Of a DNA stretch of 64,000 bases, positions 8,819-18,634 are shown piece by piece (position 1 is the first letter of the stretch; every line of letters begins with the position of its first letter). The DNA is taken from positions 1-64,000 of the forward strand of contig CAYWFF010000001.1 in assembly GCA_964458085.1 (NCBI GenBank), given 5' to 3'. Made by a program: the position numbers and the translations under genes. Source of the DNA: CAYWFF01 sp964458085 (GTDB lineage: Bacteria; Patescibacteriota; Microgenomatia; UBA8517). The notes under the pieces were generated by a model. The model ran no database searches. It saw nothing but the letters and a program-made list of their open reading frames with translations, and was not told the DNA's origin.

Positions 8819-9436
8819 TTACCAGTTATAAGGGTTTTCCGGTGGTTCCATTCCTTCTTCAGCCATTGCTACACGAACTCCTTGATAAATAACTTTGGGA
8901 TAGCTAGCCGAGCTCACAAGAGCTGCCTGTAAATCTCCGGTAACACTTTCACTCATAGCATCAATTATTTCCGCATGCTTGAGCGATGCAGTTGCAAGCG
9001 TTGTAAGAAACTCTTTCACTTCCCTACCGGCTTTTCTGTTTTCTTCTTCTTTCAAAAATGCCCGTTCCAGATATTTTTCAGCTTTTGACAGGGTAGAAAT
9101 TGCGAGTTCAGTTTTACCTTTTTCTAAAAGCTTTATACTTGACACCAATCGCTTATCTGCAAAAAGTAAAAGCAGTTCTGCTTCCCTTTCCGGATTTGAA
9201 GTTGAAGCAAGCCACAATTGATCGCGTATTACTTTTATGGACCACCAAGGAGAATCAGGAAGAACTTTCCCCGGATTGGGAAATCCATACTCAACCGGAT
9301 TTTCGTTTTTACTGATTATCAGCGTTTCCTGAAGCGGAAAGTCATATTGGACAGCCGCCGATCTGAAGACTGATATAAAAAGTATAACAAAAGCTAAAGA
9401 CACTAGAGTAAGTACAAGCAATAATTTACGGAGCAT
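8819..9436 (-). CDS. DUF5667-type exported protein
   Basis: A membrane-anchored or secreted protein with an N-terminal hydrophobic segment (LRKLLLVLTLVSLAFVILF) and the DUF5667 signature: PGKVLPDSPWWSIKVIRDQL, then NPEREAELLLLFADKRL and long helices. This domain is common in extracellular proteins of CPR bacteria; its function is unknown. I prefer the ATG at 9436 to the GTG nine bases upstream. It sits alone between the nrd operon and the CPBP protease gene. Confidence 0.8.
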   Translation of the reverse strand: MLRKLLLVLTLVSLAFVILFISVFRSAAVQYDFPLQETLIISKNENPVEYGFPNPGKVLPDSPWWSIKVIRDQLWLASTSNPEREAELLLLFADKRLVSSIKLLEKGKTELAISTLSKAEKYLERAFLKEEENRKAGREVKEFLTTLATASLKHAEIIDAMSESVTGDLQAALVSSASYPKVIYQGVRVAMAEEGMEPPENPYNW

Positions 9437-9487
9437 TAGGTACACTTATGGTAGATTTGGATATTAAAAATGTCAAGGAAGGTCCGG

Positions 9488-10135
9488 TCAGCGAAAAAGC
9501 ATTATCGGCCATTCCCAAAAAATATGAAGTAGGATGGATGCCGTAACATTTTTAGTTCTGGCAAATACAAAAGCAGACCCTATACCGAAAATTGTCGTCA
9601 ATATTAGAAATATAATTGAAGTGTTGGTATCGATATCAAACCAAAAAAGAGTAATAGGAATATGAATCAACCCCCAAACAACGCTGGTGGCAAGATTTGC
9701 TACCCATTCATTCGAGAGGGCATGCCAAACCCTGTTAAAAATAAAACCGCGAAAAACAATTTCCTCTGAAATGGCTGTTGCAAGAGACAGCCCTATTGAA
9801 ACAAAAAAGAGCTTATCTCCTACATTTGCCCCAAAATCAAATTCTTGATACTTTATATAATTGACAAAAACTCCCTCAATTGCAAATATAAGCCCTAATC
9901 CGATTGACAAATATATAGCAGGGAATAAGTTTTTTGAAGTTATCCCAATGGTTTCCAGAGAGGAATGTTCTTTTTTTAGAAAATAAATGACCGGAGTCAG
10001 CCATAAAATAGGTTTAACAACAAGTTCTTCGATTTCGACCGGTAATTTAAACAACAACCTGTAAAAGCCCCAAAATACCAGTATATAAGCCGCGAGCAAA
10101 GTGGCGTGTTTTATGGCGGTTTCTTTTTTGGGCAT
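9488..10135 (-). CDS. CPBP-family intramembrane glutamic protease (CAAX-like)
   Basis: A multi-pass membrane protein with the CPBP/Abi catalytic motifs: the di-glutamate EEIVFRGF and a later HIPIT histidine motif (WGLIHIPIT), which line the active site of Rce1-like proteases. The substrate cannot be told. I use the ATG at 10135 (MPKKETAIKH); a TTG three codons upstream overlaps the stop of the HEPN-like gene, so the two are probably cotranscribed. Confidence 0.88.
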   Translation of the reverse strand: MPKKETAIKHATLLAAYILVFWGFYRLLFKLPVEIEELVVKPILWLTPVIYFLKKEHSSLETIGITSKNLFPAIYLSIGLGLIFAIEGVFVNYIKYQEFDFGANVGDKLFFVSIGLSLATAISEEIVFRGFIFNRVWHALSNEWVANLATSVVWGLIHIPITLFWFDIDTNTSIIFLILTTIFGIGSAFVFARTKNVTASILLHIFWEWPIMLFR

Positions 10136-10140
10136 TTTAC

Positions 10141-10644
10141 TCAATCAGGCTGCATATTAATTGTACACTCTTTATAAGCAAAATCTATTGCATGGACAAC
10201 ATCTTTAACCCTAGTCTGAGCTTCCATTAAAGAAACTGCATTTGCTTCATTCGGAAACCAATGAAAAAGAAGATTGCGGGACATTTTCCATGTTTCCCAC
10301 AGTTCTTTTGCCAATGCCTGCCCTCCACAGTAACGTTCAATTTTTTCATATACACTCTCTTCATTAGGATCCTTTTCAAGAGAAGGATTGAGTGCCCGGC
10401 CGATTCTGAAACGTTTACCGTCATATTCGCCTTTAGTGATAAACCCCATATCCAAAAAGAACTTTTTCAAAAATCCTTCATAAGCTTTTGCTGCAGGAAA
10501 AACAATAAAAGAATAGTCATGAAATTCTTCATCCCACCTTTCTACCCTGTCACAAAGAATTAAGGATTCTTTTAAGAGTTCCTGAAGATCGTGCGCAATA
10601 TAGGTCCACCACTGTCTTTTTTCCAAATCCTGTATATCGTACAT
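10141..10644 (-). CDS. HEPN-like protein resembling RnlA-family toxin C-terminus
   Basis: An all-helical protein of about 167 residues carrying R123-N-L-L-F-H128, the Rx4-6H motif of HEPN ribonucleases, in the context KMSRNLLFHWFPNEA. The AAKAYEGFLKKFF segment and overall pattern resemble the HEPN/dimerisation region of RnlA-type toxins. No obvious antitoxin partner adjoins it; the neighbours are a CPBP protease and a membrane-anchored protein. I chose the ATG at 10644, 5 bp after the upstream gene's stop. It may be a stand-alone RNase, a toxin whose partner is elsewhere, or a non-catalytic HEPN. Confidence 0.6.
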   Translation of the reverse strand: MYDIQDLEKRQWWTYIAHDLQELLKESLILCDRVERWDEEFHDYSFIVFPAAKAYEGFLKKFFLDMGFITKGEYDGKRFRIGRALNPSLEKDPNEESVYEKIERYCGGQALAKELWETWKMSRNLLFHWFPNEANAVSLMEAQTRVKDVVHAIDFAYKECTINMQPD

Positions 10645-10648
10645 AGTG

Positions 10649-11164
10649 TTATTGTAGCCCAATTGTAATTGAAATTGCAGTAGTTTCTGATTTCGGAGTC
10701 AGACCGATAAAACCTGTATAGTGACAGGAAAGAGATCTGTCGATGCACCACAACGCTTTGAGCGATTCATCAGAAACTGTTTTTTTAATTGAAGCTATAT
10801 ATGTTTCGGAGGAGTCTGATATTTCCATTTCCCACCCTGCTTCCGGCAGTACCTGAGAGTAATAGGATGATACTTTTGACAATTCGTCAGGGCTTTCCAA
10901 AACGACCGACATACCTATTGACCCTTTCGCTTCGCTGCTCCATGAACTTACTATTGTTGCTCCTGGATATATCGGCAGATCTTTGGGAAATTGGAGAGGT
11001 ATCCTTTTTTCATTGTCTTGCGTGACTGGCGCGTCACTCTGGGAAGAAGGTAAACTCTCCGTTGGCATACTGTCTGAAGTGAAAATAAGTTTATATACCA
11101 ATATGCCGAGTAAAACGAAAACAAAAATTGTTATGATAAAAATAATGCTTTTCCTGCTTCGCAT
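10649..11164 (-). CDS. Membrane-anchored extracytoplasmic protein, unknown function
   Basis: 171 residues: a short basic N-terminus, one membrane segment (IIFIITIFVFVLLGILVYKLIF), a Ser/Pro-rich linker, then a compact domain with PIYPGATIVSSWSS and ALPEAGW-like motifs (SYYSQVLPEAGWEM), a pattern seen in small exported domains of CPR bacteria. No enzymatic residues stand out. TATAGT lies 5 nt before the ATG, so this is probably the first, leaderless gene of the leftward operon with the HEPN-like and CPBP genes. Confidence 0.7.
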   Translation of the reverse strand: MRSRKSIIFIITIFVFVLLGILVYKLIFTSDSMPTESLPSSQSDAPVTQDNEKRIPLQFPKDLPIYPGATIVSSWSSEAKGSIGMSVVLESPDELSKVSSYYSQVLPEAGWEMEISDSSETYIASIKKTVSDESLKALWCIDRSLSCHYTGFIGLTPKSETTAISITIGLQ

Positions 11165-11244
11165 ACATTACTATAACATGACCATTTGTATTCCAACTGC
11201 CTTTTTGGCAATAAACCTAAGATGCAAAAAAGATAAATCTCTCA

Positions 11245-11250
11245 TATAAT
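11245..11250 (+). promoter_or_regulatory. -10 box of the first PBP gene, leaderless arrangement
   Basis: A perfect TATAAT lies 9 nt before the ATG at 11260. With a usual -10 to start-site distance of 6-7 nt, transcription would begin within a few bases of the start codon. No good -35 hexamer and no Shine-Dalgarno are visible. Confidence 0.6.
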
Positions 11251-11259
11251 TTGTAGGCG

Positions 11260-13593
11260 ATGAAGAAAACAAGAAATAAAGGGTTAAACTCTGTTTCGAC
11301 TGAAGTTAAAAAACGAACCACTAAAAAGCAGGTAAAAAAAGTTACGGCTCAAAGACGAAAAGGAATTTTCACTTTCTTCCGGCGGAAAAAGAAAAAAAAG
11401 GACAATCAGATGTTGTCTCCAAAAGCACGAAAGATATATAACATTAAACGGGTAATATTTTTAAGCGTAGTTTTAGGCAGTTTCCTCTGGTTATTCTGGG
11501 GTGTACCTCTTCCGACACAACTATCATCCCAGCAAATTCCGGTTTCAACGAAACTGTTTGACCGCAACGGAGAACTTCTTTATGAAATATATGCTGATAA
11601 GAGAAGCACGCCGGTGAAACTTGAAGAAATGCCTCCCTATATAGAGCAGGCTACAATTGCAATTGAAGACAAGGATTTTTACCGCCATTACGGTGTCTCT
11701 TTCACCGGTATCGCCAGGGCTGCATACAACATAGCCTTCAAACAAAAACTTCAGGGCGGTTCGACATTAACCCAACAATTAGTAAAAAACGCCTTACTTA
11801 CTCCTGAGAGAACCTTAAGGCGTAAAGTTCGCGAACTTGCACTTACTCTTTTTGTGGAAACAATTTATTCCAAGCAAAAAATCATGGATCTTTATCTAAA
11901 TCAAATGCCTTACGGCGGAACTGCGTATGGAATCGGTGCAGCAAGCGAACTTTACTTTGCCAAATCAGCCAAAGATCTTTCACTTGCTGAAGCAAGTTTA
12001 CTGGCAGGACTCTTAGCTTCACCGTCCCGCTATTCTCCTTTCGGCTCTCGTCCGGAACTTGCAAAAGACAGGCAATCTATTGTTTTAAGAAGAATGGTCG
12101 AAGACGGCTACATTTCCCAAGAAGAAGCAGATAATGCAATTGAAGAAGAATTGAAGTTTGCCAAAATTGATAATTTGAAAGCCCCCCACTTTGCACTCTG
12201 GGTAAAAGAACAATTAGCAGAAAAATACGGTGAAGCGACTGTCGAGCGGGGCGGTTTAAGAGTAACAACAACACTTGATTTATCACTTCAAAATTTTGCA
12301 CAAGACGCTGTAGCATCTGAAGTGGCTGAACTAATTGATTTCAATGTGGGTAACGGTGCAGCTTTGGTTACCCGTCCGCAAACCGGAGAAATATTGGCAA
12401 TGGTTGGCTCAAAAGATTATTTTGCAACGGATGAAGACGGCCAGGTAAACATCATTTTTGCCCATCGCCAACCCGGATCATCTATAAAGCCATTGAACTA
12501 TGCACTTGCAATCGAAGAAAAAAAGATAACTCCGGCAACCATCTTCGCTGATGTCCCCACCTGCTTTATAGTCTTTGGGGCATCTCCCTATTGCCCTAAA
12601 AATTATGATGGTGGCTTTCATGGTGGCGTAGCAGCCCGTTTTGCTTTAGGTAATTCGTACAATATTCCTGCTGTTCGAACACTTGCTTTAAACGGTATTG
12701 AAAACTTTATGGATTTTGCAACTAAACTGGGTATATCCACTTTTACCGATCCTTCACGCTACGGTTTGTCGCTCACTCTCGGAGGCGGTGAAGTTATGCC
12801 GTATGACATGACACAAGCTTTCGGGACATTTGCCAACGGCGGCGTTAGACAACCGCTTATTCACATTCTAAAGGTAACCGACTGGCGCGGTAAAGTCCTG
12901 GAAGAAACAAAACTTGACGAATTAGAAGGCGAGCGAGTTCTTTCGCAGGGAACCGCATTCTTAATTTCTCATATTCTCCATGACAACAATGCCCGAATTG
13001 CTGCATTTGGGTCAAATTCACTTCTTAATGTTAAGGGGCATCCTGAAGTATCTGTCAAAACAGGAACTACAAACGACAGAAGGGACAACTGGACAATAGG
13101 TTTCACCCGCCACGCCGTAGTTACCGTGTGGGTAGGCAATAATGACAATAGTTCTATGTCAGGAGCAGTTTCGGGCGTGTCAGGAGCCTCTCCGATTTGG
13201 AACACAATTATGCAAAAAACTCTGGATAGAGTCGAAACCGGAATATATAGTGAAGAAGATAAAGAACATGGATGGCCGAGACAGCCGAAAGACGTGGTGG
13301 GACGAGAGGTGTGCGCATCAACTGGAATCATTCCTCGGGAAGGTGAAAGCTGCGGTACACGCTTTGAATATTTCCTGGCAGACTACCTGCCCACCGAATT
13401 TAAAGGTGGTATACAGGATGTCCACTTTGATAAAACTACAGGTGGTTTTATTAACGAACAAACACCACCAGAAAATATCGAAGTACGTCAAAATAGCGTC
13501 ATGTATGATCCCCTGGGAACTTTTCTCTGTGTCGACTGCGGAATACCGTCATCTTCTCAGTCGGCAACTATTCGTTACCCTTTAGAAAACTAA
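11260..13593 (+). CDS. Class A penicillin-binding protein (transglycosylase/transpeptidase)
   Basis: A bifunctional peptidoglycan synthase of 777 residues. It has a very basic cytoplasmic N-terminus (about 1-60), one membrane helix (about 65-85), a GT51 glycosyltransferase domain (IEDKDFYRHYGV, GGSTLTQQLVKN), and a transpeptidase domain with the nucleophile motif SSIK in RQPGSSIKPLNYAL (about 406), SYN in the second motif position and KTGT (about 604). All catalytic motifs are present. It is followed 39 bp later by a second, longer PBP, so both enzymes probably act together on the wall. The C-terminus has paired cysteines (FLCVDCG). Confidence 0.95.
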   Translation: MKKTRNKGLNSVSTEVKKRTTKKQVKKVTAQRRKGIFTFFRRKKKKKDNQMLSPKARKIYNIKRVIFLSVVLGSFLWLFWGVPLPTQLSSQQIPVSTKLFDRNGELLYEIYADKRSTPVKLEEMPPYIEQATIAIEDKDFYRHYGVSFTGIARAAYNIAFKQKLQGGSTLTQQLVKNALLTPERTLRRKVRELALTLFVETIYSKQKIMDLYLNQMPYGGTAYGIGAASELYFAKSAKDLSLAEASLLAGLLASPSRYSPFGSRPELAKDRQSIVLRRMVEDGYISQEEADNAIEEELKFAKIDNLKAPHFALWVKEQLAEKYGEATVERGGLRVTTTLDLSLQNFAQDAVASEVAELIDFNVGNGAALVTRPQTGEILAMVGSKDYFATDEDGQVNIIFAHRQPGSSIKPLNYALAIEEKKITPATIFADVPTCFIVFGASPYCPKNYDGGFHGGVAARFALGNSYNIPAVRTLALNGIENFMDFATKLGISTFTDPSRYGLSLTLGGGEVMPYDMTQAFGTFANGGVRQPLIHILKVTDWRGKVLEETKLDELEGERVLSQGTAFLISHILHDNNARIAAFGSNSLLNVKGHPEVSVKTGTTNDRRDNWTIGFTRHAVVTVWVGNNDNSSMSGAVSGVSGASPIWNTIMQKTLDRVETGIYSEEDKEHGWPRQPKDVVGREVCASTGIIPREGESCGTRFEYFLADYLPTEFKGGIQDVHFDKTTGGFINEQTPPENIEVRQNSVMYDPLGTFLCVDCGIPSSSQSATIRYPLEN

Positions 13594-13632
13594 TTCTTCA
13601 CTATTTCCGTCAAGGCTGATATAATAGTCAAA

Positions 13633-16575
13633 GTGGCTCCAGCCCGGAATAATTTATCAGATGAAAAATATGCCCCCTCACCTGTCGAGACAAGTCTTTA
13701 TCTAATAAAAAGACTCCTGGTTTTTATTGGTAGCCCACTTTATCATGTCACTTTTATCTTCCTTAAACTAATCTCTAACGGATTTATTATTACAGGACTA
13801 TATCTTACTAGCATGATACGCCATATAAATAAATCTATTTCCAAACTTGGCTCTTGGCAGGAGCTTTTTAAAAAATCAGGGCTCGAAAAAACATTAAAAG
13901 ATGTTAAAAAACCTGCAGTATCAGAAGTGTTGGAAAAAATGGAAACTCCTTTTGAAGTCTTTAGCCGCATTCTCAGAACGCAGATATATTTGCTTAATCG
14001 AAAAAATTACAAATATCATAAATATTTTGCCAAAAGTTTATCTTCAGTTTCAATATCTTTAAAATCATCCCCTAAAAACACCGTTTTTAGAAATACGTTT
14101 CGTAATCTTATCAAAGTCTGGCATGACTTCTATTCAGCTATAAATCCTGTATTTTTTCGGATTAGTAAAATCAGCAAATTAAAAGTTAAGGAATTCCATA
14201 CCACATTACTGCCACACATTTCCCGCAAAAAAGGGTCGGTTTCACAAAATTTCGGTAATATTTTCCACATAATTCCTGCCCACACCAAAAGAGTAAAGAA
14301 TACGTTTAACTTTTGGAGCAAAAAAGGCATAGAAAAAAGTACCACAGTTAAACAACAGGTCAGGAAAAATATAGTAAAAACCGGAAAAATACTTAATCCT
14401 TTTTTCGTTCTTTCAATTTTTTGGCTAAAATGGAAATTACTTTTTACCCGTATTCCCAGGTTTCCCCGAATTAACTTCAGAAGATCAATTCTTCTAATTG
14501 CATCGTTTTTATTGGTTGTGACTTCGATTTCCTTAGCACTATATCTGTCTTGGGTTTACCTGACTATTGATTTACCGTCCCCCAACGAACTATCAACTAG
14601 AAAAATTGACGTAACTACTAAAATATTTGACAGAAACGGACTACTTCTTTACAAAGTCTATGCTGATGAAAACAGAACTCCGGTAAAACTTTCCGAAATT
14701 CCCAGGCACGTCATCACTTCAACTCTTGCAATAGAAGATTCGGAGTTCTACTCTCATCCGGGATTTTCTATCAGAGGCATCCTACGCTCTGCTAAACGCA
14801 ATATTGAGCGCGGAGAACTAACAGGCGGATCAACTATAACCCAGCAGTTAGTAAAAAATACCCTTCTTTCCTCTGAAAAAACTTTTACCCGAAAAATCAG
14901 AGAGCTTATTTTGGCGGTACAGGTCGAGTTGAATTATTCAAAAGACGAAATATTAGAAATGTATTTATCTGAAGTTTCCTACGGAGGCACTGCTTACGGT
15001 ATTCAGGAGGCATCAAGAATGTATTTTGATAAAGATGTCGGAGAATTAACCATCGCTGAAGCCGCTCTCTTAGCAGGAATTCCCAGAAGCCCTACTAACT
15101 ATTCACCTTTTGGTGTCCACCCGGAAACAGCTGCAGCCCGGCAAAAAGAGGTTTTACGGCTAATGGAAATAAACGGTTATATATCCAAAAAAGAGAAGGG
15201 TGAAGCAGAGGCGGAAAAACTAGTCTATGCGAAAAATGTTGTTGACATAAAAGCACCGCATTTTGTGATGTATGTTAGAGAAAAGTTGGAAAAAAAATAC
15301 GGTAAAGAAGTAGTTGCTAAAGGAGGCCTCCAGATTGTTTCAACACTAGACTATGAAATTCAGACTATGGCTGAAAAAATAGTAGCGGAAGAAGCTGCAA
15401 AACTCGAAAAGCTTCACGCCACAAACGCCGGAGCAATCATTATGAATCCGAAAAACGGTGAGATCCTGGCAATGGTAGGTTCGAAAGATTATTTTGCAAC
15501 CGAACAGGACGGAAACGTAAATGTCACAACAGCTCTGCGTCAGCCAGGATCCTCTATTAAAATAGTTAATTACGCTTATGCTCTATCTCATGGTTTTACG
15601 CCATCTTCTGTTATCGCAGACATACCTACATCTTTTTCCGTAGAAGGACAGCCGGCTTATGTACCGAAAAACTATGACGGCGGCTTTCGGGGAAATATAA
15701 CTCTAAGAAGCGCACTTGCTGAATCACGAAACATTCCGGCAGTTAAAATCCTAGAATCTTACGGAGTTTCCCAAATGCTTCAGCTTGGACAAAAAATGGG
15801 GATAACAACCTGGAACGATCCTTCCCGTTACGGCCTATCTTTAACTTTAGGCGGAGGCGAAGTTAAACTAATTGATCTGGCCCGAGTTTACGCAACAGTT
15901 GCCAATTACGGCAAACGCCCTGAACTGACATCTGTAATATCTGCTGTAAATTATAAAGGCAAAACCTTAATAGACAATCGCTGTATCGAAAAATCTCCGT
16001 TAATTGCTGAAGCCAATGCTTCCGAAACCATTGCCTCAGCATCTGCGGTACGAACTGAACCCGCCACCGAGTGCGGAGGCGAACAAGTACTGGAACCCGC
16101 AGTTGCCTATTTGCTCATTGATATATTAAAAGATAATTCAGCACGGACACCTGCGTTCGGATCAAATTCGCTTCTGGTAATTCCCAATCATCCTGAAGTG
16201 GCGGTTAAAACCGGAACCAGCAATGATTTGAGGGATAATTTGACGGTCGGTTTTAACCAGGATTATTTGGTTGCGGTTTGGGTTGGCAACAACGACAACA
16301 CACCCATGGCACGTGTTGCTTCAGGCGTTACGGGTGCAACACCTATTTTTAACCGGATTATGACAACATTACTATCAGACAAAACTGCCAGGGAGTGGAC
16401 AGCTCCACCGGGTGTTGTCCATATTTCAATTTGCAGTATTACGGGAACTCTTCCATGTGAGGGATGTCCCACCAAAACTGAATGGTTTTTGGACAATAAT
16501 AAACCACAAAACCATTGTTCACCGGAATATTTTAAACGTAAAGAGAGCGGAGACAGAATCGCCCGGGAAAGATGA
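13633..16575 (+). CDS. Class A penicillin-binding protein with long N-terminal extension
   Basis: 980 residues with a GTG start 7 nt after a TATAAT (13620-13625). A hydrophobic stretch near the N-terminus (about 20-60) and some 200 basic residues precede the main membrane helix (about 283-312). Then follow the GT51 domain (IEDSEFYSHPGF, GGSTITQQLVKN) and the transpeptidase domain (SSIK in RQPGSSIKIVNYAYAL, SRN in LAESRNIPAVK, KTGT). The catalytic half is a paralogue of the preceding PBP. The 280-residue extension is not part of the standard family and has no recognised domain; it may dock onto a membrane or divisome partner. Confidence 0.94.
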   Translation: MAPARNNLSDEKYAPSPVETSLYLIKRLLVFIGSPLYHVTFIFLKLISNGFIITGLYLTSMIRHINKSISKLGSWQELFKKSGLEKTLKDVKKPAVSEVLEKMETPFEVFSRILRTQIYLLNRKNYKYHKYFAKSLSSVSISLKSSPKNTVFRNTFRNLIKVWHDFYSAINPVFFRISKISKLKVKEFHTTLLPHISRKKGSVSQNFGNIFHIIPAHTKRVKNTFNFWSKKGIEKSTTVKQQVRKNIVKTGKILNPFFVLSIFWLKWKLLFTRIPRFPRINFRRSILLIASFLLVVTSISLALYLSWVYLTIDLPSPNELSTRKIDVTTKIFDRNGLLLYKVYADENRTPVKLSEIPRHVITSTLAIEDSEFYSHPGFSIRGILRSAKRNIERGELTGGSTITQQLVKNTLLSSEKTFTRKIRELILAVQVELNYSKDEILEMYLSEVSYGGTAYGIQEASRMYFDKDVGELTIAEAALLAGIPRSPTNYSPFGVHPETAAARQKEVLRLMEINGYISKKEKGEAEAEKLVYAKNVVDIKAPHFVMYVREKLEKKYGKEVVAKGGLQIVSTLDYEIQTMAEKIVAEEAAKLEKLHATNAGAIIMNPKNGEILAMVGSKDYFATEQDGNVNVTTALRQPGSSIKIVNYAYALSHGFTPSSVIADIPTSFSVEGQPAYVPKNYDGGFRGNITLRSALAESRNIPAVKILESYGVSQMLQLGQKMGITTWNDPSRYGLSLTLGGGEVKLIDLARVYATVANYGKRPELTSVISAVNYKGKTLIDNRCIEKSPLIAEANASETIASASAVRTEPATECGGEQVLEPAVAYLLIDILKDNSARTPAFGSNSLLVIPNHPEVAVKTGTSNDLRDNLTVGFNQDYLVAVWVGNNDNTPMARVASGVTGATPIFNRIMTTLLSDKTAREWTAPPGVVHISICSITGTLPCEGCPTKTEWFLDNNKPQNHCSPEYFKRKESGDRIARER

Positions 16576-16576
16576 T

Positions 16577-17656
16577 TTAATTTGTACTTTTACTTTGGGC
16601 TTCAAATACAATTTCTGATAGCTTGGGAAGTACTTCATCCGCTTCTTTTTCTACAATTCCTTTACTCATAACAACCACTGCATAAGGTTTGCTACTGAAA
16701 ACGATTCCTGCGTCGTTCACCACACGGACTTCGCGACCGAATTTATGAGCAATGGTAATTGAATCCGGAATTCCTTTAGGCAGCCAGTTTTCAAAATTGG
16801 TATCTGTTAAAAATCCCAACAATTCATCTCTATGTTCTAAAGTTAATATTTCGCCTTTATACAAAATCCGGAAAAATTGGCCAATGTCATTTGGTGTAGT
16901 TGCATTATCGGAAAGGGACGTTTCATACATTCCAATTCTGGAAAGCGTTTCGTCAATAACCTTTTCTCCCACAATCCGTTTTAATGCAGCATATGCAGTA
17001 TTGTCTGATTCTTTACCCATTAATTCTAAAAGTTCGCGATAAGTAAATTTCGTACCGTTTGGCCTCGTGCTTATTGAACCCGCACCTCCCCGTTTGTCCT
17101 GTGCTTCCAGTCGATATATTTCATTTAAACTCAATGTCCCTTTTTCAACTTCCCTGTAAACCGTTGCCATGAGAGGAAGTTTAATTAAAGATGCTGCCTC
17201 AAATTCTTCAGTTTCATACAGTCCATAATCATTTCCGTCAGTGAGGTCTACCACATACACTCCATATATCCCCGAATAATTATTAGTCACCTCCCTTATT
17301 TTTTGCAACGTTTCATGACCGGCCTGACCAGGAGAATCACCTTCAATAATATATTTTTCTTCACCTAAAAAAGGTAAAGATGATAAGTTAAGCCTCGGTA
17401 GTTTTGGAACTTTCCAACCGCGGGAAGAGAGGGATAAGACAGAAGAGACGCTTGCTGTTAATAAAAGTAAACCAAAAATGATTCCCCGCTCTTTTATACC
17501 CCAAGGTTTTTTCAGTTCTTTGCGAGCACGTTTGTTTTCTGATTTTAAGTCTTTAAATTCTTTGGATTTGGGAAGCTTTTTTTTGGGAAGAACATCTTCC
17601 AATTCTTCTTCAAGTTCTTCAGGTTCTTTGGTTTTCTTTTTTTTGAAAAATCCCAT
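16577..17656 (-). CDS. Membrane-anchored class A beta-lactamase-fold serine hydrolase
   Basis: 359 residues: a charged cytoplasmic N-terminus rich in Lys/Glu, a membrane helix (about 57-78), then a serine beta-lactamase fold with S156-L-I-K159, S217-D-N219 and K305-F-G307 in place of KTG. The Glu166-bearing omega loop of true lactamases is not evident, so a D,D-peptidase or wall-hydrolase role is as likely as lactam resistance. It converges with the second PBP with only 1 bp between stops. TACAAT lies 5 nt before the ATG. Confidence 0.85.
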   Translation of the reverse strand: MGFFKKKKTKEPEELEEELEDVLPKKKLPKSKEFKDLKSENKRARKELKKPWGIKERGIIFGLLLLTASVSSVLSLSSRGWKVPKLPRLNLSSLPFLGEEKYIIEGDSPGQAGHETLQKIREVTNNYSGIYGVYVVDLTDGNDYGLYETEEFEAASLIKLPLMATVYREVEKGTLSLNEIYRLEAQDKRGGAGSISTRPNGTKFTYRELLELMGKESDNTAYAALKRIVGEKVIDETLSRIGMYETSLSDNATTPNDIGQFFRILYKGEILTLEHRDELLGFLTDTNFENWLPKGIPDSITIAHKFGREVRVVNDAGIVFSSKPYAVVVMSKGIVEKEADEVLPKLSEIVFEAQSKSTN

Positions 17657-17776
17657 GGCTCATTGTAACAGATTTATTTTTTCAATCCGAAGCTGAACCC
17701 TTAAGGTTTAAAAGTATTCATTAGAATTACGTCAAAAAAAATATCCGACTACACACAATGCTGTTATAATATTACT

Positions 17777-18514
17777 GTGGAAAACAATTCCGATTTTTCT
17801 GCAACACCAGAGACAACACAAACAAAACTTTCCAAATCTTTCAAAGCAGTCCAACAGACCCTTGGAATAAGAAGCAAGGTGGACCAAATAGCTCTAATTC
17901 AGTCTGACCAGTACGATGCTTTACCTGTAGCAACCAAAAGCATAGTTACCGGAAAAGTAAGTTCGATAGTCCACATTCCTCCATTCTCGACAGAAGCCGG
18001 TAACCCAGATTATCCATTAACCCACGAGCTAGCTCATATCGCATTAATTGATTCAGGAATTCCAACTACAAAACTTGGCATGATAATTGAAGAAGGGCTG
18101 GCTGAAAACATTGCTTTACAAACTGCTCCTGGAGAGTTCCGTAAACGTGTCCTAAAAGAAATAAGTATACTGTCACCGAATTTTGAAGAAACTGTAAAAA
18201 AAGAATTGGCTGGAAACGATGCTGAAAATTTATACATCGGTGGCGGTATTGACCGCCATGATGGTACAGCAAAACTTTATACCATTACCCACATTGTCGG
18301 GACAAATTTCATTGCGCATGTATTGAAAGATAAAATATCCGCTTGGCCTGTAATTATACAAAATCCACCCACAGCTGAAGAATTATGCTATCCGGAAAAA
18401 TATCTGGAGAAAATGCTTGAAAAGATAGAGGCTTATTTACCAGAGACAATCATACCAAAAGAAATAGCTTTGGCCTCAACCGACATTACCCATCCGGATA
18501 ACCGGATAATATAA
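17777..18514 (+). CDS. Zincin-type (HExxH) putative peptidase
   Basis: 245 residues without a signal peptide. The motif H83-E-L-A-H87 followed about 20 residues later by EEGLAE fits a gluzincin active site (two His plus a Glu ligand), as in peptidase MA-like proteins. The GTG start at 17777 is 6 nt downstream of TATAAT (17765-17770), so the message is probably leaderless. Substrate and location are unknown. Confidence 0.72.
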   Translation: MENNSDFSATPETTQTKLSKSFKAVQQTLGIRSKVDQIALIQSDQYDALPVATKSIVTGKVSSIVHIPPFSTEAGNPDYPLTHELAHIALIDSGIPTTKLGMIIEEGLAENIALQTAPGEFRKRVLKEISILSPNFEETVKKELAGNDAENLYIGGGIDRHDGTAKLYTITHIVGTNFIAHVLKDKISAWPVIIQNPPTAEELCYPEKYLEKMLEKIEAYLPETIIPKEIALASTDITHPDNRII

Positions 18515-18634
18515 ATTACTTTTTAACATTTTCCCTCAAAACCCCTTTACATTTAGCTACTTCGAAAAAAACAGGAAGGAAGAGACTTTAAAATAAATGG
18601 GGTTCAGCAGATTACCCTCAAAATTTGTAAATAC

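Noticed and set aside
16577..17656. Calling the serine hydrolase an antibiotic-resistance beta-lactamase
   Set aside because: KTG is changed to KFG and the omega-loop Glu is not evident; the gene sits with wall synthesis genes, so a lactamase function is not supported.
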